DNA of 29,968 bases from NCBI GenBank assembly GCA_937891015.1, contig CALAPY010000018.1:1-29968 (forward strand). Direction: 5' to 3'. This DNA is from UBA2108 sp002713215. GTDB taxonomy: Bacteria > Bacteroidota > Bacteroidia > Flavobacteriales_G > Salibacteraceae. Both the position numbers and the translations under genes were made by a program. Below, piece by piece: positions 8,340 through 16,143 of the stretch. The first letter of the stretch is position 1; every line of letters starts with the position of its first letter. Under the pieces are notes generated by a model that was not told where the DNA came from, searched no databases, and saw only the letters and a program-made list of their open reading frames with translations.

Positions 8340-8815
8340 AGGTAATATTGTTAAAACGTTCTTTGAAACATATCTCCGGCTGAAGTTTACAAGCTGGAAT
8401 CTCTGAAAGGTCAACTGCAAAATCTCGGTTCTGCAGAAGATTGAAAAGGCTTCGGCCTCGAAAGGAATTTCGGTGGTAGAAACAATCCGAAAGGGTTGCT
8501 TTGAGAACAACGCCTGTGGGTAATTAAAGTGAAGATGCTTTCTTCGGAAAATTTCAACAAGTTGATTATCTAATGAGAATATAGGTCATTCATTCTTCGG
8601 AATGAAACTTTGAATTGAAGGAATCTTCCTCGGAAGTGAAAACAGTGATAAGGGTTTACGGGCCAGCTTATATGATCTGGGGGTGTTAAATATTCGTTGT
8701 GGAAGTGGCAACACGGAAGCAAGAAACGTTTATTTGGTTTTACAAGAATTACAATCAGTCTCTGTCAAAGGAAGCTGATTAAAAAGGGACGATCGCAAGG
8801 TTGTCCCTTTTTTTA
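8340..8815 (+). ncRNA. Candidate structured non-coding RNA (boundaries uncertain)
   Basis: No convincing gene lies in 7990-8904, but this part is dense in short hairpins closed by stable tetraloops: GGC-TTCG-GCC (8448-8457), CGAAA-GGAA-TTTCG (8459-8472), CAATCC-GAAA-GGGTTG (8483-8498), TTTC-TTCG-GAAA (8539-8550), a perfect 7-bp stem with TTCG loop (8589-8606), CTTC-CTCG-GAAG (8625-8636) and a 6-bp stem AATCAG/CTGATT (8753-8780). An intrinsic terminator follows at once (8781-8814). I do not recognise RNase P, tmRNA, SRP or 6S signatures. A boxA-like TTCTTTGA sits at 8359-8366. The 5' end is not determined and may lie as far up as about 8150. The alternative is decayed coding sequence: a stop-free stretch of 55 codons ends at TGA 8779-8781, without an ATG. 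Confidence 0.35.
8781..8814. terminator. Intrinsic terminator, bidirectional in form
   Basis: A 10-bp stem AAAAAGGGAC (8781-8790) pairs with GTCCCTTTTT (8803-8812), with an A-run before and a T-run after. It can end a plus-strand transcript through the hairpin-rich region, or the minus-strand M1 peptidase mRNA, whose stop lies about 90 bp away. Confidence 0.8.
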
Positions 8816-8833
8816 TGCCTTTTTTCTTGATAT

Positions 8834-8900
8834 TCGATGTGTTATTGATATTCAATGTTTGATATGGGATATCCAAGATCAAGTATCCAACATCCAACAT
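8834..8900. repeat. ATCCAACATCC-type short-period repeat, possible hairpin
   Basis: Degenerate 8-12 bp units of the form GATATTCAATGTTTGATAT occupy the left half and their rough complements (ATCCAAGATCAAGTATCC, then ATCCAACATCCAACAT) the right half, so the stretch can fold on itself. The 17-mer at 8884-8900 recurs exactly at 17789-17805. Both copies lie just after the 3' end of genes. Confidence 0.6.
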
Positions 8901-8904
8901 GCGA

Positions 8905-10752
8905 TTAATCTCCCTTGAAAATCACCTTTTGGTCTCCCTTTTTGTAAACCCCATTTTTGAGGTCGGTATCTGCTACTCGCATAGAGGGGTCGAGGCTAAT
9001 TACTTCAATGGACTCAAACGAATCGCTCAGTTCTACCTCATAATAGGGGTGTGTCCAGGGCCAGGGTGCAAGTGTTTCCCAATCTTCGGCTACGTTTTTA
9101 GCCATACGCATGGCTCTAAGTGGTATGTAATAGAATTTAGTGCTACCGTCAGTCATTACTACTTTAAACTCCACCGGCATGGGCATATGTCCTTCTCGCT
9201 TTAAAATAACACGAGTTCCTTTTTTACCGGGTACAACTTCATCAATAGAATAATCAATGGTTTTGGTTGTTCCCAAAAACTGCTGAAAATACCAGTCGAG
9301 GTTCATACCGCTTTGTTTTTCCATTACTCGCTTAAAATCGGTAGGAGTGGGGTGCTTGTAACTCCATTCATTAAAATAGCTTCTCATAGCAGGATAGAAG
9401 TTGTCCCTGCCAATAATGTATTCCAACTGTTTCAGGAATACCGTTCCCTTGTAATAGGAATTGGTTCCATAAATCCGATTCTTGTGGTAAAAATCGGCAT
9501 GGGTGGTTAATGGTTCAGCGTTAGGGTCATTCGCAATCATTAAATACCTGCCATAAGCCCTGGCTGTTGGGTTAAGCAAGTGCCTGTTGTACAAAGAGTC
9601 TAACACGTGGTATTGGGCAAACTGGGTAAATCCTTCGTCCATCCAGGGATATTTTGCCTCGTTGGTAGCCAACAAACCATAATACCAGCTGTGAATTGAT
9701 TCGTGAACCATAACGCTTACCAAACCACCAAAAGAACCTTTGCCCGTGATCATGGTCGCCATGGGGTATTCCATTCCACCATCTCCACCCTGAATTACGC
9801 TGTATTGTTTGTATGGATATTCTCCAAACGTTGCATTCATGATGTTGAAGTTTTTTTCGGTATAAGGTTGCAGATTTTTCCAGTTGTTTTCGGTAACCGA
9901 ATCTTTTATGTACAGGAAGTGAAGTTCCATTCCATTCTTCATAATTCGTACATCATGGGTATAATCAGGGTCTGCGGCCCACGCAAAATCATGAACATTA
10001 GGAGCCTTAAAATGCCAGGTTAAATCACCCGTGGTTAGTTGTGGTTCTTTTCCATTTAGTGGATAACCGTGTCCTACCTCTTCCGGGTTTTGAAGGTACC
10101 CTGTTCCACCTACCACGTAGTTGGCATCCAAGGTAAGTTTAACGTCAAAATCTCCCCAAACGCCATGGAATTCACGCCCAATGTATTCATCGGTCATCCA
10201 GCCATCGCGGTCATACTCGGCAATTTTTGGATACCATTGGGTCATGGTATAGTCCACGTTTTCCATATTGTTTCGTCCACTTCGCCTTATTTGTTTGGGC
10301 ACCTGGGAATTAAATTTCATTTCTATGTCAATGGAACTGTTTGGAGCTAATGGTTCTTTCAATTCAATGGTCATTAGTGTCCCATCAATGCTATATTTAG
10401 CAGAGGAGCCATTGATAGAAAGTTTATCCACTTTATGATATCCAATTTCGTCGTCTTTCAATCGAACGATTCTTGATCCAATTCGCGAGTCTGGATCAGA
10501 AATGCTTCTCGACCGTGCATCCATCATACTTCCCGGTTGAAAGGCGTTGAAGTAGAGATGGTAGTAGATTTTATTCAGGGTATCCGGCGAGTTGTTGTAG
10601 TATTTGACTTCCTGAATTCCCTTCATTCGGTGCGTTTTTACGTCAAGCTCCACGTCCATTTTGTACTCCACCCGTTGTTGCCAGTAACAGGATTGACCAT
10701 ATCCGCTGACAATAACAATCAATAACACCAATAAAAATCCGATCCTCTTCAT
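8905..10752 (-). CDS. Secreted M1-family metallopeptidase
   Basis: A 615-residue protein with a signal peptide (residues 1-19, ending near GYG). The gluzincin zinc site is complete: His350 and His354 with catalytic Glu351 in VMVHESIHSW, and third ligand Glu373 in MDEGFTQF. The M1 exopeptidase motif is seen as GGMEYP at 325-330, where the glutamate binds the substrate amino terminus. The N-terminal beta domain (25-250) matches aminopeptidase N-like proteins common in Bacteroidota. It should act on peptides in the periplasm or outside the cell. Two terminator-like structures follow the gene. The divergent DUF493-dacB operon starts 82 bp upstream. Confidence 0.9.
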   Translation of the reverse strand: MKRIGFLLVLLIVIVSGYGQSCYWQQRVEYKMDVELDVKTHRMKGIQEVKYYNNSPDTLNKIYYHLYFNAFQPGSMMDARSRSISDPDSRIGSRIVRLKDDEIGYHKVDKLSINGSSAKYSIDGTLMTIELKEPLAPNSSIDIEMKFNSQVPKQIRRSGRNNMENVDYTMTQWYPKIAEYDRDGWMTDEYIGREFHGVWGDFDVKLTLDANYVVGGTGYLQNPEEVGHGYPLNGKEPQLTTGDLTWHFKAPNVHDFAWAADPDYTHDVRIMKNGMELHFLYIKDSVTENNWKNLQPYTEKNFNIMNATFGEYPYKQYSVIQGGDGGMEYPMATMITGKGSFGGLVSVMVHESIHSWYYGLLATNEAKYPWMDEGFTQFAQYHVLDSLYNRHLLNPTARAYGRYLMIANDPNAEPLTTHADFYHKNRIYGTNSYYKGTVFLKQLEYIIGRDNFYPAMRSYFNEWSYKHPTPTDFKRVMEKQSGMNLDWYFQQFLGTTKTIDYSIDEVVPGKKGTRVILKREGHMPMPVEFKVVMTDGSTKFYYIPLRAMRMAKNVAEDWETLAPWPWTHPYYEVELSDSFESIEVISLDPSMRVADTDLKNGVYKKGDQKVIFKGD

Positions 10753-10786
10753 TTATTTCGATTTTTGAGTGCTCGAATATATGACC

Positions 10787-10818
10787 TTTGTTGAATTAAA
10801 CCGGCTGGGTTAGTATTG
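10787..10818 (+). promoter_or_regulatory. Bacteroidota-type promoter for the DUF493-dacB operon
   Basis: TTTG at 10787-10790 and TAGTATTG at 10811-10818 are separated by 20 bp, which fits the -33/-7 architecture of the phylum with one mismatch in the -7 box (TAnnTTTG). The ATG of the DUF493 gene follows 16 bp after the -7 box, giving a very short leader. Confidence 0.5.
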
Positions 10819-10834
10819 GTGAAAGATTATAATT

Positions 10835-11116
10835 ATGAGTGGTAAGAAAGAGGAGTATTTTGAGGGGTTAAGAAAGAAATTAACAGAGGAAGGAGGCTTT
10901 CCAAAGGTCTACCTTTATAAGTTTATCGTTCCATCAGACAATAAAAGCCTGGCTTTGGTAGAGTCTTTGTTTGGGGATGAAGCGCAGGTAAGCATAAGAA
11001 CTTCTAAAACTGGCAAATACATTAGTGTAAGTGCCAAAGAAGTTATGCTGTCCGTTGATAACATAATTAAAAGGTATGAAGATGCACTCAACATTGAAGG
11101 CTGTGTTGCTCTATAA
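10835..11116 (+). CDS. DUF493 (YbeD-like) family protein
   Basis: This 93-residue cytoplasmic protein has the small alpha-beta fold pattern of DUF493: FPKVYLYKFIVPS strand, a helix with ALVESLFGDE, a strand pair around VSIRTSKTGKYISVSAKEVM, and a final helix VDNIIKRYEDAL. Bacteroidota members of about 90 aa are common and the biochemical role is unknown; E. coli YbeD sits near the lipoate genes and resembles ACT-type regulatory domains. Only 11 bp separate it from dacB, so both are probably cotranscribed. Whether it has any link to peptidoglycan is not shown by the sequence. Confidence 0.85.
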   Translation: MSGKKEEYFEGLRKKLTEEGGFPKVYLYKFIVPSDNKSLALVESLFGDEAQVSIRTSKTGKYISVSAKEVMLSVDNIIKRYEDALNIEGCVAL

Positions 11117-11127
11117 ATTGAATTAGA

Positions 11128-12585
11128 ATGCGGAGCATAATTCTATTTTTTCTTATTTCCGTGGTGGGTAGTTCCGGAGCCCAATCCTTTCAGAATTCGA
11201 TGGATACCTGGGTTAAAGACAAAGATTTATCCCATGCCACAATTGGCTTTAAAGCGGTAAAAGTAAATTCCAGAGAGTTAATCGGGGAGTATAACTCCAA
11301 TCTGGCTATAGTTCCTGCTTCGAATCTTAAATTATTAACTACCGCAGCGGCCTTGGAAATATTTGGGCCGGATAAAAAATTTGAAACCGCTCTGCATTAT
11401 ACTGGAAAAATTGAAAAAGGAGTTTTATATGGAGATCTAATCCTCAAAGGTGGTGGAGATCCTTCGTTGGGCTCTAAATATAACGGAGGTTATAAAAAGC
11501 TATTTGCTTCCTGGACCCAATCTCTAAAAAACCTTGGGATTCATGCTATTGAGGGAAGTGTTATTGCCGATGCATCTCTATTTCCCGATTACGTGATTCC
11601 AAGAACGTGGATTTGGGAAGACATTGGCAACTACTATGGTTGTGGAGTTTCGGCATTAAGCTTTATCGATAACACCTTTCATATTTCCTTTTCCTCTTCG
11701 AATACGGTTAATGCTTTTACCACCATAGAAAAAATGGAGCCCGAAGTACCCTTTTTGACCATAGATAACCAGGTGCGATCGAGCCATGATAATCGAGATA
11801 ATGCTTACCTCTTTGGTGGCCCGTATAATTTTAATAAAAGGGCAGAGGGTACCATTCCTAAAGGAAGGTCGAACTTTAAAGTAAAGGGAAGTTTACCGGA
11901 CCCCGCGCTACAGCTCGCCTATATGTTTCGTCAGGAGCTGATTTCAGTTGGAATAGAAGTTAAAGATGATTACAATACCATAAGGCGGATCAAGTTGAGC
12001 AAAAAGCCTTATCCCAATGCGTTTGGAGAAACGAAAAGGATTGCGGCGCATAATGGACTGAGTGTTCGGGAGCTGGTTAAGTACACCAACATGAATAGTG
12101 TTAATCTGTATGCGGAACATTTGAATTGTTTGCTTGGATTAGAAAAATACAATAGGGCAGATGGGCCTTCTGGCAATAAAGTAGTAAAAGAGTTTCTAGA
12201 AAGTAAGAAACTTCCACTGGGAGGAGTTAACCTGGTGGATGGTTCAGGGATGTCACGATTCAATACGGTAACTGCTGATTTAATGACATCGTTGTTGGTT
12301 GAAATGGATAAAAGTGGTCAGGCCGAAAATTTCAAGCGGTCATTGGCGGTGTCTGGTCAGTCAGGGACTTTTAAAAGCTTTCTAAACTCTCCTGAAACCA
12401 AAGGATTGGTGAAGGGGAAGAGCGGGTACATGGAACGGGTCCGATCCTATTCGGGTTATATAGAACTGGAAGATGGGCCAATTGCATTTTCAATCATTGT
12501 AAACAACTACAGTTGCAGTGCAAGCGCAATGAAGCGAAAAATCGAAAGTCTATTAAGAGCTCTTATTGAGCATCAGAAAGGGTAG
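11128..12585 (+). CDS. dacB: D-alanyl-D-alanine carboxypeptidase/endopeptidase, PBP4 type (peptidase S13)
   Basis: The 485-residue protein has a signal peptide (1-18) and the three penicillin-binding motifs of class C PBPs: SxxK at Ser65-Lys68 (PASNLK), SxN at Ser324-Asn326 (MNSVNLYAEHL) and KSG in place of KTG at 431-433 (VKGKSGYM). The large insert between the first two motifs (about 90-300) is characteristic of the S13 family. It should trim or cleave D-Ala cross-links in periplasmic peptidoglycan. The gene ends two bases before the convergent lipoprotein gene, leaving no room for a separate terminator, so read-through antisense transcription into that gene is likely. Confidence 0.92.
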   Translation: MRSIILFFLISVVGSSGAQSFQNSMDTWVKDKDLSHATIGFKAVKVNSRELIGEYNSNLAIVPASNLKLLTTAAALEIFGPDKKFETALHYTGKIEKGVLYGDLILKGGGDPSLGSKYNGGYKKLFASWTQSLKNLGIHAIEGSVIADASLFPDYVIPRTWIWEDIGNYYGCGVSALSFIDNTFHISFSSSNTVNAFTTIEKMEPEVPFLTIDNQVRSSHDNRDNAYLFGGPYNFNKRAEGTIPKGRSNFKVKGSLPDPALQLAYMFRQELISVGIEVKDDYNTIRRIKLSKKPYPNAFGETKRIAAHNGLSVRELVKYTNMNSVNLYAEHLNCLLGLEKYNRADGPSGNKVVKEFLESKKLPLGGVNLVDGSGMSRFNTVTADLMTSLLVEMDKSGQAENFKRSLAVSGQSGTFKSFLNSPETKGLVKGKSGYMERVRSYSGYIELEDGPIAFSIIVNNYSCSASAMKRKIESLLRALIEHQKG

Positions 12586-12587
12586 GG

Positions 12588-14063
12588 CTACTTTTGGAAT
12601 TCGTAGCAGCCTGCATCTGGTTTTGCATCACGTGCCTCAGCCTTTAAGTCATCCACTTCTTTCATGGTAGAAGGAATAGCCGGGTCGCCAATTTCCTGAG
12701 CCGCTGAGCCGCCATACAATTCATATTCATCTCCTCCCGGATTGGTAAAAACCGGAGAATTGAAGCCGTTATTTGGGTTTGCGATGCAATTCACGTATCG
12801 CGTTCCATGTGTTTTAATGTCTATTTCCGTTTTAAGCACGCAATGGTTAAAGGTGAGGTCATAAACCGCCGCCGAGCTATCCAGTTCAATTTCCTCTTCC
12901 TTGTTGCCATAAAAAATGCAGTTATCAAAAGTAGCCTTCAGGTCTTTCTCTTGTTGAACTCCATTTATGTCCTGGTAGTAATTGTTGATGAATAACAAAG
13001 AATTTTGTCGATTGCTTCCGCTCCAGTAATTAGCGAATGTGCAGTGTTTAAAGGAATATTCTCCACCGCCGTTAATGGCCAAATCCTGATTTCCGATTTC
13101 ATAAAAAAGACAGTTTTCGGCATCAATTTTAAAATTTCGGGTAATTAACCCAACACCTACCATGTTCCTGATAATGGTTTTTTGCAGTGTTAATTTATTG
13201 TTTGACATTACTGCGTCAGGATCGAAGGGTGTGGTTTCAACCTGAAGTCCTACATATCCATTTTTTATGATGGCATATCGTATTGAAGAAGTTCCACCTT
13301 CATTGATCCATATTCGGTCCCATTGACCAGGACGCTCGGCAAATGCTTCTTCGAGGCGATCACCTTGAAAAACTACTTCTTCGTCTTTTTCACCCTCTAC
13401 TTTTAACGAGGCGCCCTTGGCAATCCACAACCCAGCTCTGTCGTGCAAATGAATCTGCGTCCCTTTTTCGATTTTTAAGGTCAAACTACTGTCTACCCTT
13501 AGGTAACCATAAATCACGTGAGGTTTATCATTTTTCCAGATAAACTCATCGTTCCAGGTAGGATCTAGTTTGTAGTTGATGATTCTGGAGAATGCCGGAA
13601 GTCCCTGAACTACCTCATCGGGAAAATAATAGTAAGCATCCTGCCCCCAGGCTACCGTTTTAACCTTTTGTGTTTTGCCATTGGTAATAAAAACCATGTA
13701 ATCTTCTATAACAAATGGATTGTCCTTAAAGCCGGTGTTTACGGTAACTTCAACAAAACCAAATATAGAATCTTTTCCTGCAATGGTTATATCGTTTTGA
13801 TCTCCGGCCACACCATCCAGATTGAATCGGAACTCAGAACCTGAACCACCCTCTAGAAACACCCTGGAAATTTTTATTTCCTTGTCGCTGGGATTATACA
13901 CCTTAAAAATTTCGGTGGCCGAACCAATCCCGGTAAACACGGTATCAAAAAACACTTCTTGAGTAGAGAACACAAGACCACTTTCTGTTTCCAGCCCCGC
14001 TTTGTTCTTTTTGCAGGAAACTATAGTAGCCAGAAGTAGGAGTAAGGATATTGCTCTTAACAT
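12588..14063 (-). CDS. Lipoprotein with predicted right-handed beta-helix repeats
   Basis: A 491-residue protein with a lipoprotein signal ending at Cys17 (TIVSCKKN). Residues 25-135 look like an Ig-like or choice-of-anchor domain (FFDTVFTGIGSATEIFKVYNPS), and residues 185-440 contain repeated short strands with N-C-F and hydrophobic ladders (NCLFYEIGN, HCTFANYW, NCIFYGN, HCVLKT) typical of parallel beta-helices. No catalytic residues can be assigned. Relatives in Bacteroidota are generally annotated as hypothetical lipoproteins or right-handed beta-helix proteins. Lys-Lys after the lipid cysteine does not decide surface versus periplasmic location. The start is ATG at 14063, supported by the promoter box six bases upstream. 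Confidence 0.8.
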   Translation of the reverse strand: MLRAISLLLLLATIVSCKKNKAGLETESGLVFSTQEVFFDTVFTGIGSATEIFKVYNPSDKEIKISRVFLEGGSGSEFRFNLDGVAGDQNDITIAGKDSIFGFVEVTVNTGFKDNPFVIEDYMVFITNGKTQKVKTVAWGQDAYYYFPDEVVQGLPAFSRIINYKLDPTWNDEFIWKNDKPHVIYGYLRVDSSLTLKIEKGTQIHLHDRAGLWIAKGASLKVEGEKDEEVVFQGDRLEEAFAERPGQWDRIWINEGGTSSIRYAIIKNGYVGLQVETTPFDPDAVMSNNKLTLQKTIIRNMVGVGLITRNFKIDAENCLFYEIGNQDLAINGGGEYSFKHCTFANYWSGSNRQNSLLFINNYYQDINGVQQEKDLKATFDNCIFYGNKEEEIELDSSAAVYDLTFNHCVLKTEIDIKTHGTRYVNCIANPNNGFNSPVFTNPGGDEYELYGGSAAQEIGDPAIPSTMKEVDDLKAEARDAKPDAGCYEFQK

Positions 14064-14068
14064 TTGCG

Positions 14069-14076
14069 CAAAAGTA
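14069..14076 (-). promoter_or_regulatory. TAnnTTTG -7 box almost touching the start codon
   Basis: TACTTTTG on the minus strand is a perfect -7 match and ends only 5 bp before the ATG at 14063. With transcription starting about 6-7 nt after the box, the mRNA of the beta-helix lipoprotein would be leaderless or nearly so. No clear -33 TTG lies at the usual distance. Confidence 0.45.
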
Positions 14077-14131
14077 GTAAGAATGAACTGGCAGTTAACG
14101 AAGCAAAACGAGCATTATTGCTATTGGAATT

Positions 14132-15589
14132 TTATTCAAATTCAATGGTCACAAACTTGTACTTAACCTTCTTTTTATCAACGTATCTAGCGGTCTCAAA
14201 AAATACATATTCGTCGTTCCAGAAGGTGTAAAATGATCCGACAAGCTTATTTCTAAAAGGTAATTTTTGGACTGCAGAAACCACTCCCGATTCCATATCA
14301 ATCGATCGGTAATAAGTATCCAGTGGTAGTTCACCCATGTCGGTGTTAAGAATTTCGATTTTCCCTTTCGTTTCATTCAGATACCCTGAGGTTCTATGCC
14401 TACTTTTTTTGCTTTTGTATGCTCTTGGAATCACGGTTGTCCACTGCTGACTGCCATCAGCATCAAATTTGACCACCAGTATTTCTTCACCAAATCTTTT
14501 TAAATCATTGGTTTCTGTGCTTCCGGTGGTATAAGAACGTTGATAGATTAAGTAGAAATTTCCATTCTTATCAATGAACAAGTCAATGGGAGAAAAGATC
14601 TTAAATTTTTTAGGGGCCTTGGGCATTTTAATTTCCCCTGCAAGCGTTGAAGGGGGAATCTTAGCGTATAGTTCGGCAATTACCTCAGTAGAATATTCAA
14701 TGCTTTCAATTCTTCTGAATTTCTCGGTTTCAAAATCAAAATTGTAGATATCGAAAGAGGTGAAGACGTTTCCCTTGGTACCCACTTCTGCAACCAGATT
14801 AAACGAATTGTCATTGGCAATCATATAATCAACGTCTTTGTAGTCCTTGTTTGCTAACTGGCTTCCAGCGTCTATTTCGCCAAGTTTCTCATTGTCCTCA
14901 AAAACCTGAAGCTTTAAATTCTTCTTACCTCCGTATATGCAAATTAGTTTACCGTCATCCAGAATTTTAGTATTTCGGATTTTGTAATCATCTGGAGCTT
15001 CCAATTCAACATCCGTTACCACTTCTAGGTCTGAATTAATAACCAACCTGTAATCTCCATCATCGCTAAGCCCAACGATTTTGGTGGGTCTGTCGAGCCA
15101 AAGGAATTTTTCACCTTTACTCACGTTCATTTCAAAACCAAGAGTTTGCTGTTTTTCCATAAACACTTTTTCTTTTATCAGTTCTCCAGTACTTAGTTTT
15201 ACCTGATATCCTTTAAGTACTCCTGTTTGGTTGCGATAAGCACGTTCGCTCCATACGAAAAAGCTTACAATTCCTTTTGATGCGTCATGCAAGGCAACGA
15301 TTTCCTCAACGTTTATTAACGCCTTATTAGGAAAATCTATCGACCAGAGCTCTTCGTGTTCAGGACTAATACAGCGGATCGAAGTTTTTCTTGACTTTTT
15401 ATCAATAGCAACCTTATAAGGCACATATACATTTCCATTTAACCCTCTGATAACATCATTGGTAGACATTACCTTTTCATTTTCATGAAGAAAGGGAGGT
15501 TCATAGATAGAATGTTCCGATAGAACTTCCTGACCAAACAGATGAGTGGAAACTAAAGCCAGAAGGATTGTGGTTGCTGATAATCTCAT
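14132..15589 (-). CDS. Secreted protein of unknown function, possible beta-propeller
   Basis: I do not recognise this 485-residue protein. It starts with a signal peptide (1-19, ending LFG) and has no lipobox. The mature part is rich in beta-strand patterns such as DDGKLICIYGG, DKNGNFYLIYQ and EEILVVKFDADGSQQW; the D-x-DGxxxW type units resemble propeller or outer-membrane-associated WD/PQQ-like repeats, but no domain can be assigned firmly. It ends in a glutamate-rich tail without a type IX secretion C-terminal domain. It lies 68 bp upstream of the beta-helix lipoprotein gene on the same strand; the promoter box between them suggests separate transcription. Confidence 0.75.
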   Translation of the reverse strand: MRLSATTILLALVSTHLFGQEVLSEHSIYEPPFLHENEKVMSTNDVIRGLNGNVYVPYKVAIDKKSRKTSIRCISPEHEELWSIDFPNKALINVEEIVALHDASKGIVSFFVWSERAYRNQTGVLKGYQVKLSTGELIKEKVFMEKQQTLGFEMNVSKGEKFLWLDRPTKIVGLSDDGDYRLVINSDLEVVTDVELEAPDDYKIRNTKILDDGKLICIYGGKKNLKLQVFEDNEKLGEIDAGSQLANKDYKDVDYMIANDNSFNLVAEVGTKGNVFTSFDIYNFDFETEKFRRIESIEYSTEVIAELYAKIPPSTLAGEIKMPKAPKKFKIFSPIDLFIDKNGNFYLIYQRSYTTGSTETNDLKRFGEEILVVKFDADGSQQWTTVIPRAYKSKKSRHRTSGYLNETKGKIEILNTDMGELPLDTYYRSIDMESGVVSAVQKLPFRNKLVGSFYTFWNDEYVFFETARYVDKKKVKYKFVTIEFE

Positions 15590-15704
15590 GATTTTTCCTG
15601 TAAATATTAAGCGAACAATTATAGCATTTAATCTCGCTTAGCCTGAATTAATATTGAATTGTTGAAAAATCTTCAATAAGGATTTTACATTTGAAAAATT
15701 CCCT

Positions 15705-15712
15705 TAATTTTG
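15705..15712 (+). promoter_or_regulatory. -7 box of the rpmE promoter
   Basis: TAATTTTG followed by CAGCC matches the TAnnTTTG consensus exactly and lies 35 bp before the L31 start codon, so the leader is about 25-30 nt. The expected -33 region is only a T-rich stretch (15683-15687). Confidence 0.5.
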
Positions 15713-15746
15713 CAGCCCGATTATTGGAAAGACAAATATTACAAAA

Positions 15747-16013
15747 ATGAAGAAAGATATTCACCCGGATAATTACAGAGAGGTTATATTCAAAGACATG
15801 TCTAACGATTACATGTTCTTGGGAAGATCAACGGCTGCTTCAAAAGAAACCGTAGCATGGGAAGATGGAAATGAATATCCATTGGTTAAATGTGAGATCA
15901 CTTCAAAGTCTCATCCATTTTATACTGGTAAAATGCAGTTTGTGGATACAGCTGGTAGAGTTGATAAATTCAAAAACCGATACGCGAAATTTGCTAAGAA
16001 AACGGCTGAGTAG
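15747..16013 (+). CDS. rpmE: Ribosomal protein bL31, type B
   Basis: The 88-residue protein begins MKKDIHP-NYR-V-F and contains the type B L31 features: the ITSKSHPFYTGK block at 52-63, the VDTAGRVDKFKNRY segment at 66-79 and a basic tail. It lacks the zinc-binding cysteine cluster of type A L31 (the single Cys50 cannot form it), so it is the zinc-independent form, often called YkgM or RpmE2 elsewhere. It is the only ribosomal gene in the window and is transcribed alone, between its promoter at 15705 and the intrinsic terminator at 16039-16072. Confidence 0.95.
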   Translation: MKKDIHPDNYREVIFKDMSNDYMFLGRSTAASKETVAWEDGNEYPLVKCEITSKSHPFYTGKMQFVDTAGRVDKFKNRYAKFAKKTAE

Positions 16014-16038
16014 TCGATTAAAGACAATATTCTATGGA

Positions 16039-16072
16039 AAGGCTGGCTCAAACAGAGTTGGCCTTTTTTTTT
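16039..16072 (+). terminator. Intrinsic terminator after rpmE
   Basis: AAGGCTGGCTC (16039-16049) pairs with GAGTTGGCCTT (16055-16065) using three G-U pairs around a 5-nt loop, followed by a run of eight T. It lies 25 bp after the L31 stop codon. Confidence 0.85.
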
Positions 16073-16143
16073 GACCTGAGAACATCCCTTGCACAGTTCC
16101 ACCTGATTGTGTAACACCTTATTGCTAAACAAACCTTTTTACA

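Noticed and set aside
8359..8376. boxA-like TTCTTTGA as sign of a nearby rRNA operon
   Set aside because: No 16S, 23S, 5S or tRNA sequence follows or precedes it; the match is short and may be chance.
8283..8510. 75-codon minus-strand open frame in the gene-poor region
   Set aside because: Low-complexity F/S/R-rich peptide without a motif, crossing several hairpins of the candidate RNA; no promoter box or neighbour supports it.
8697..8918. 73-codon plus-strand open frame
   Set aside because: It runs through the intrinsic terminator at 8781-8814 and the short-period repeat, so translation of an mRNA of this shape is unlikely.
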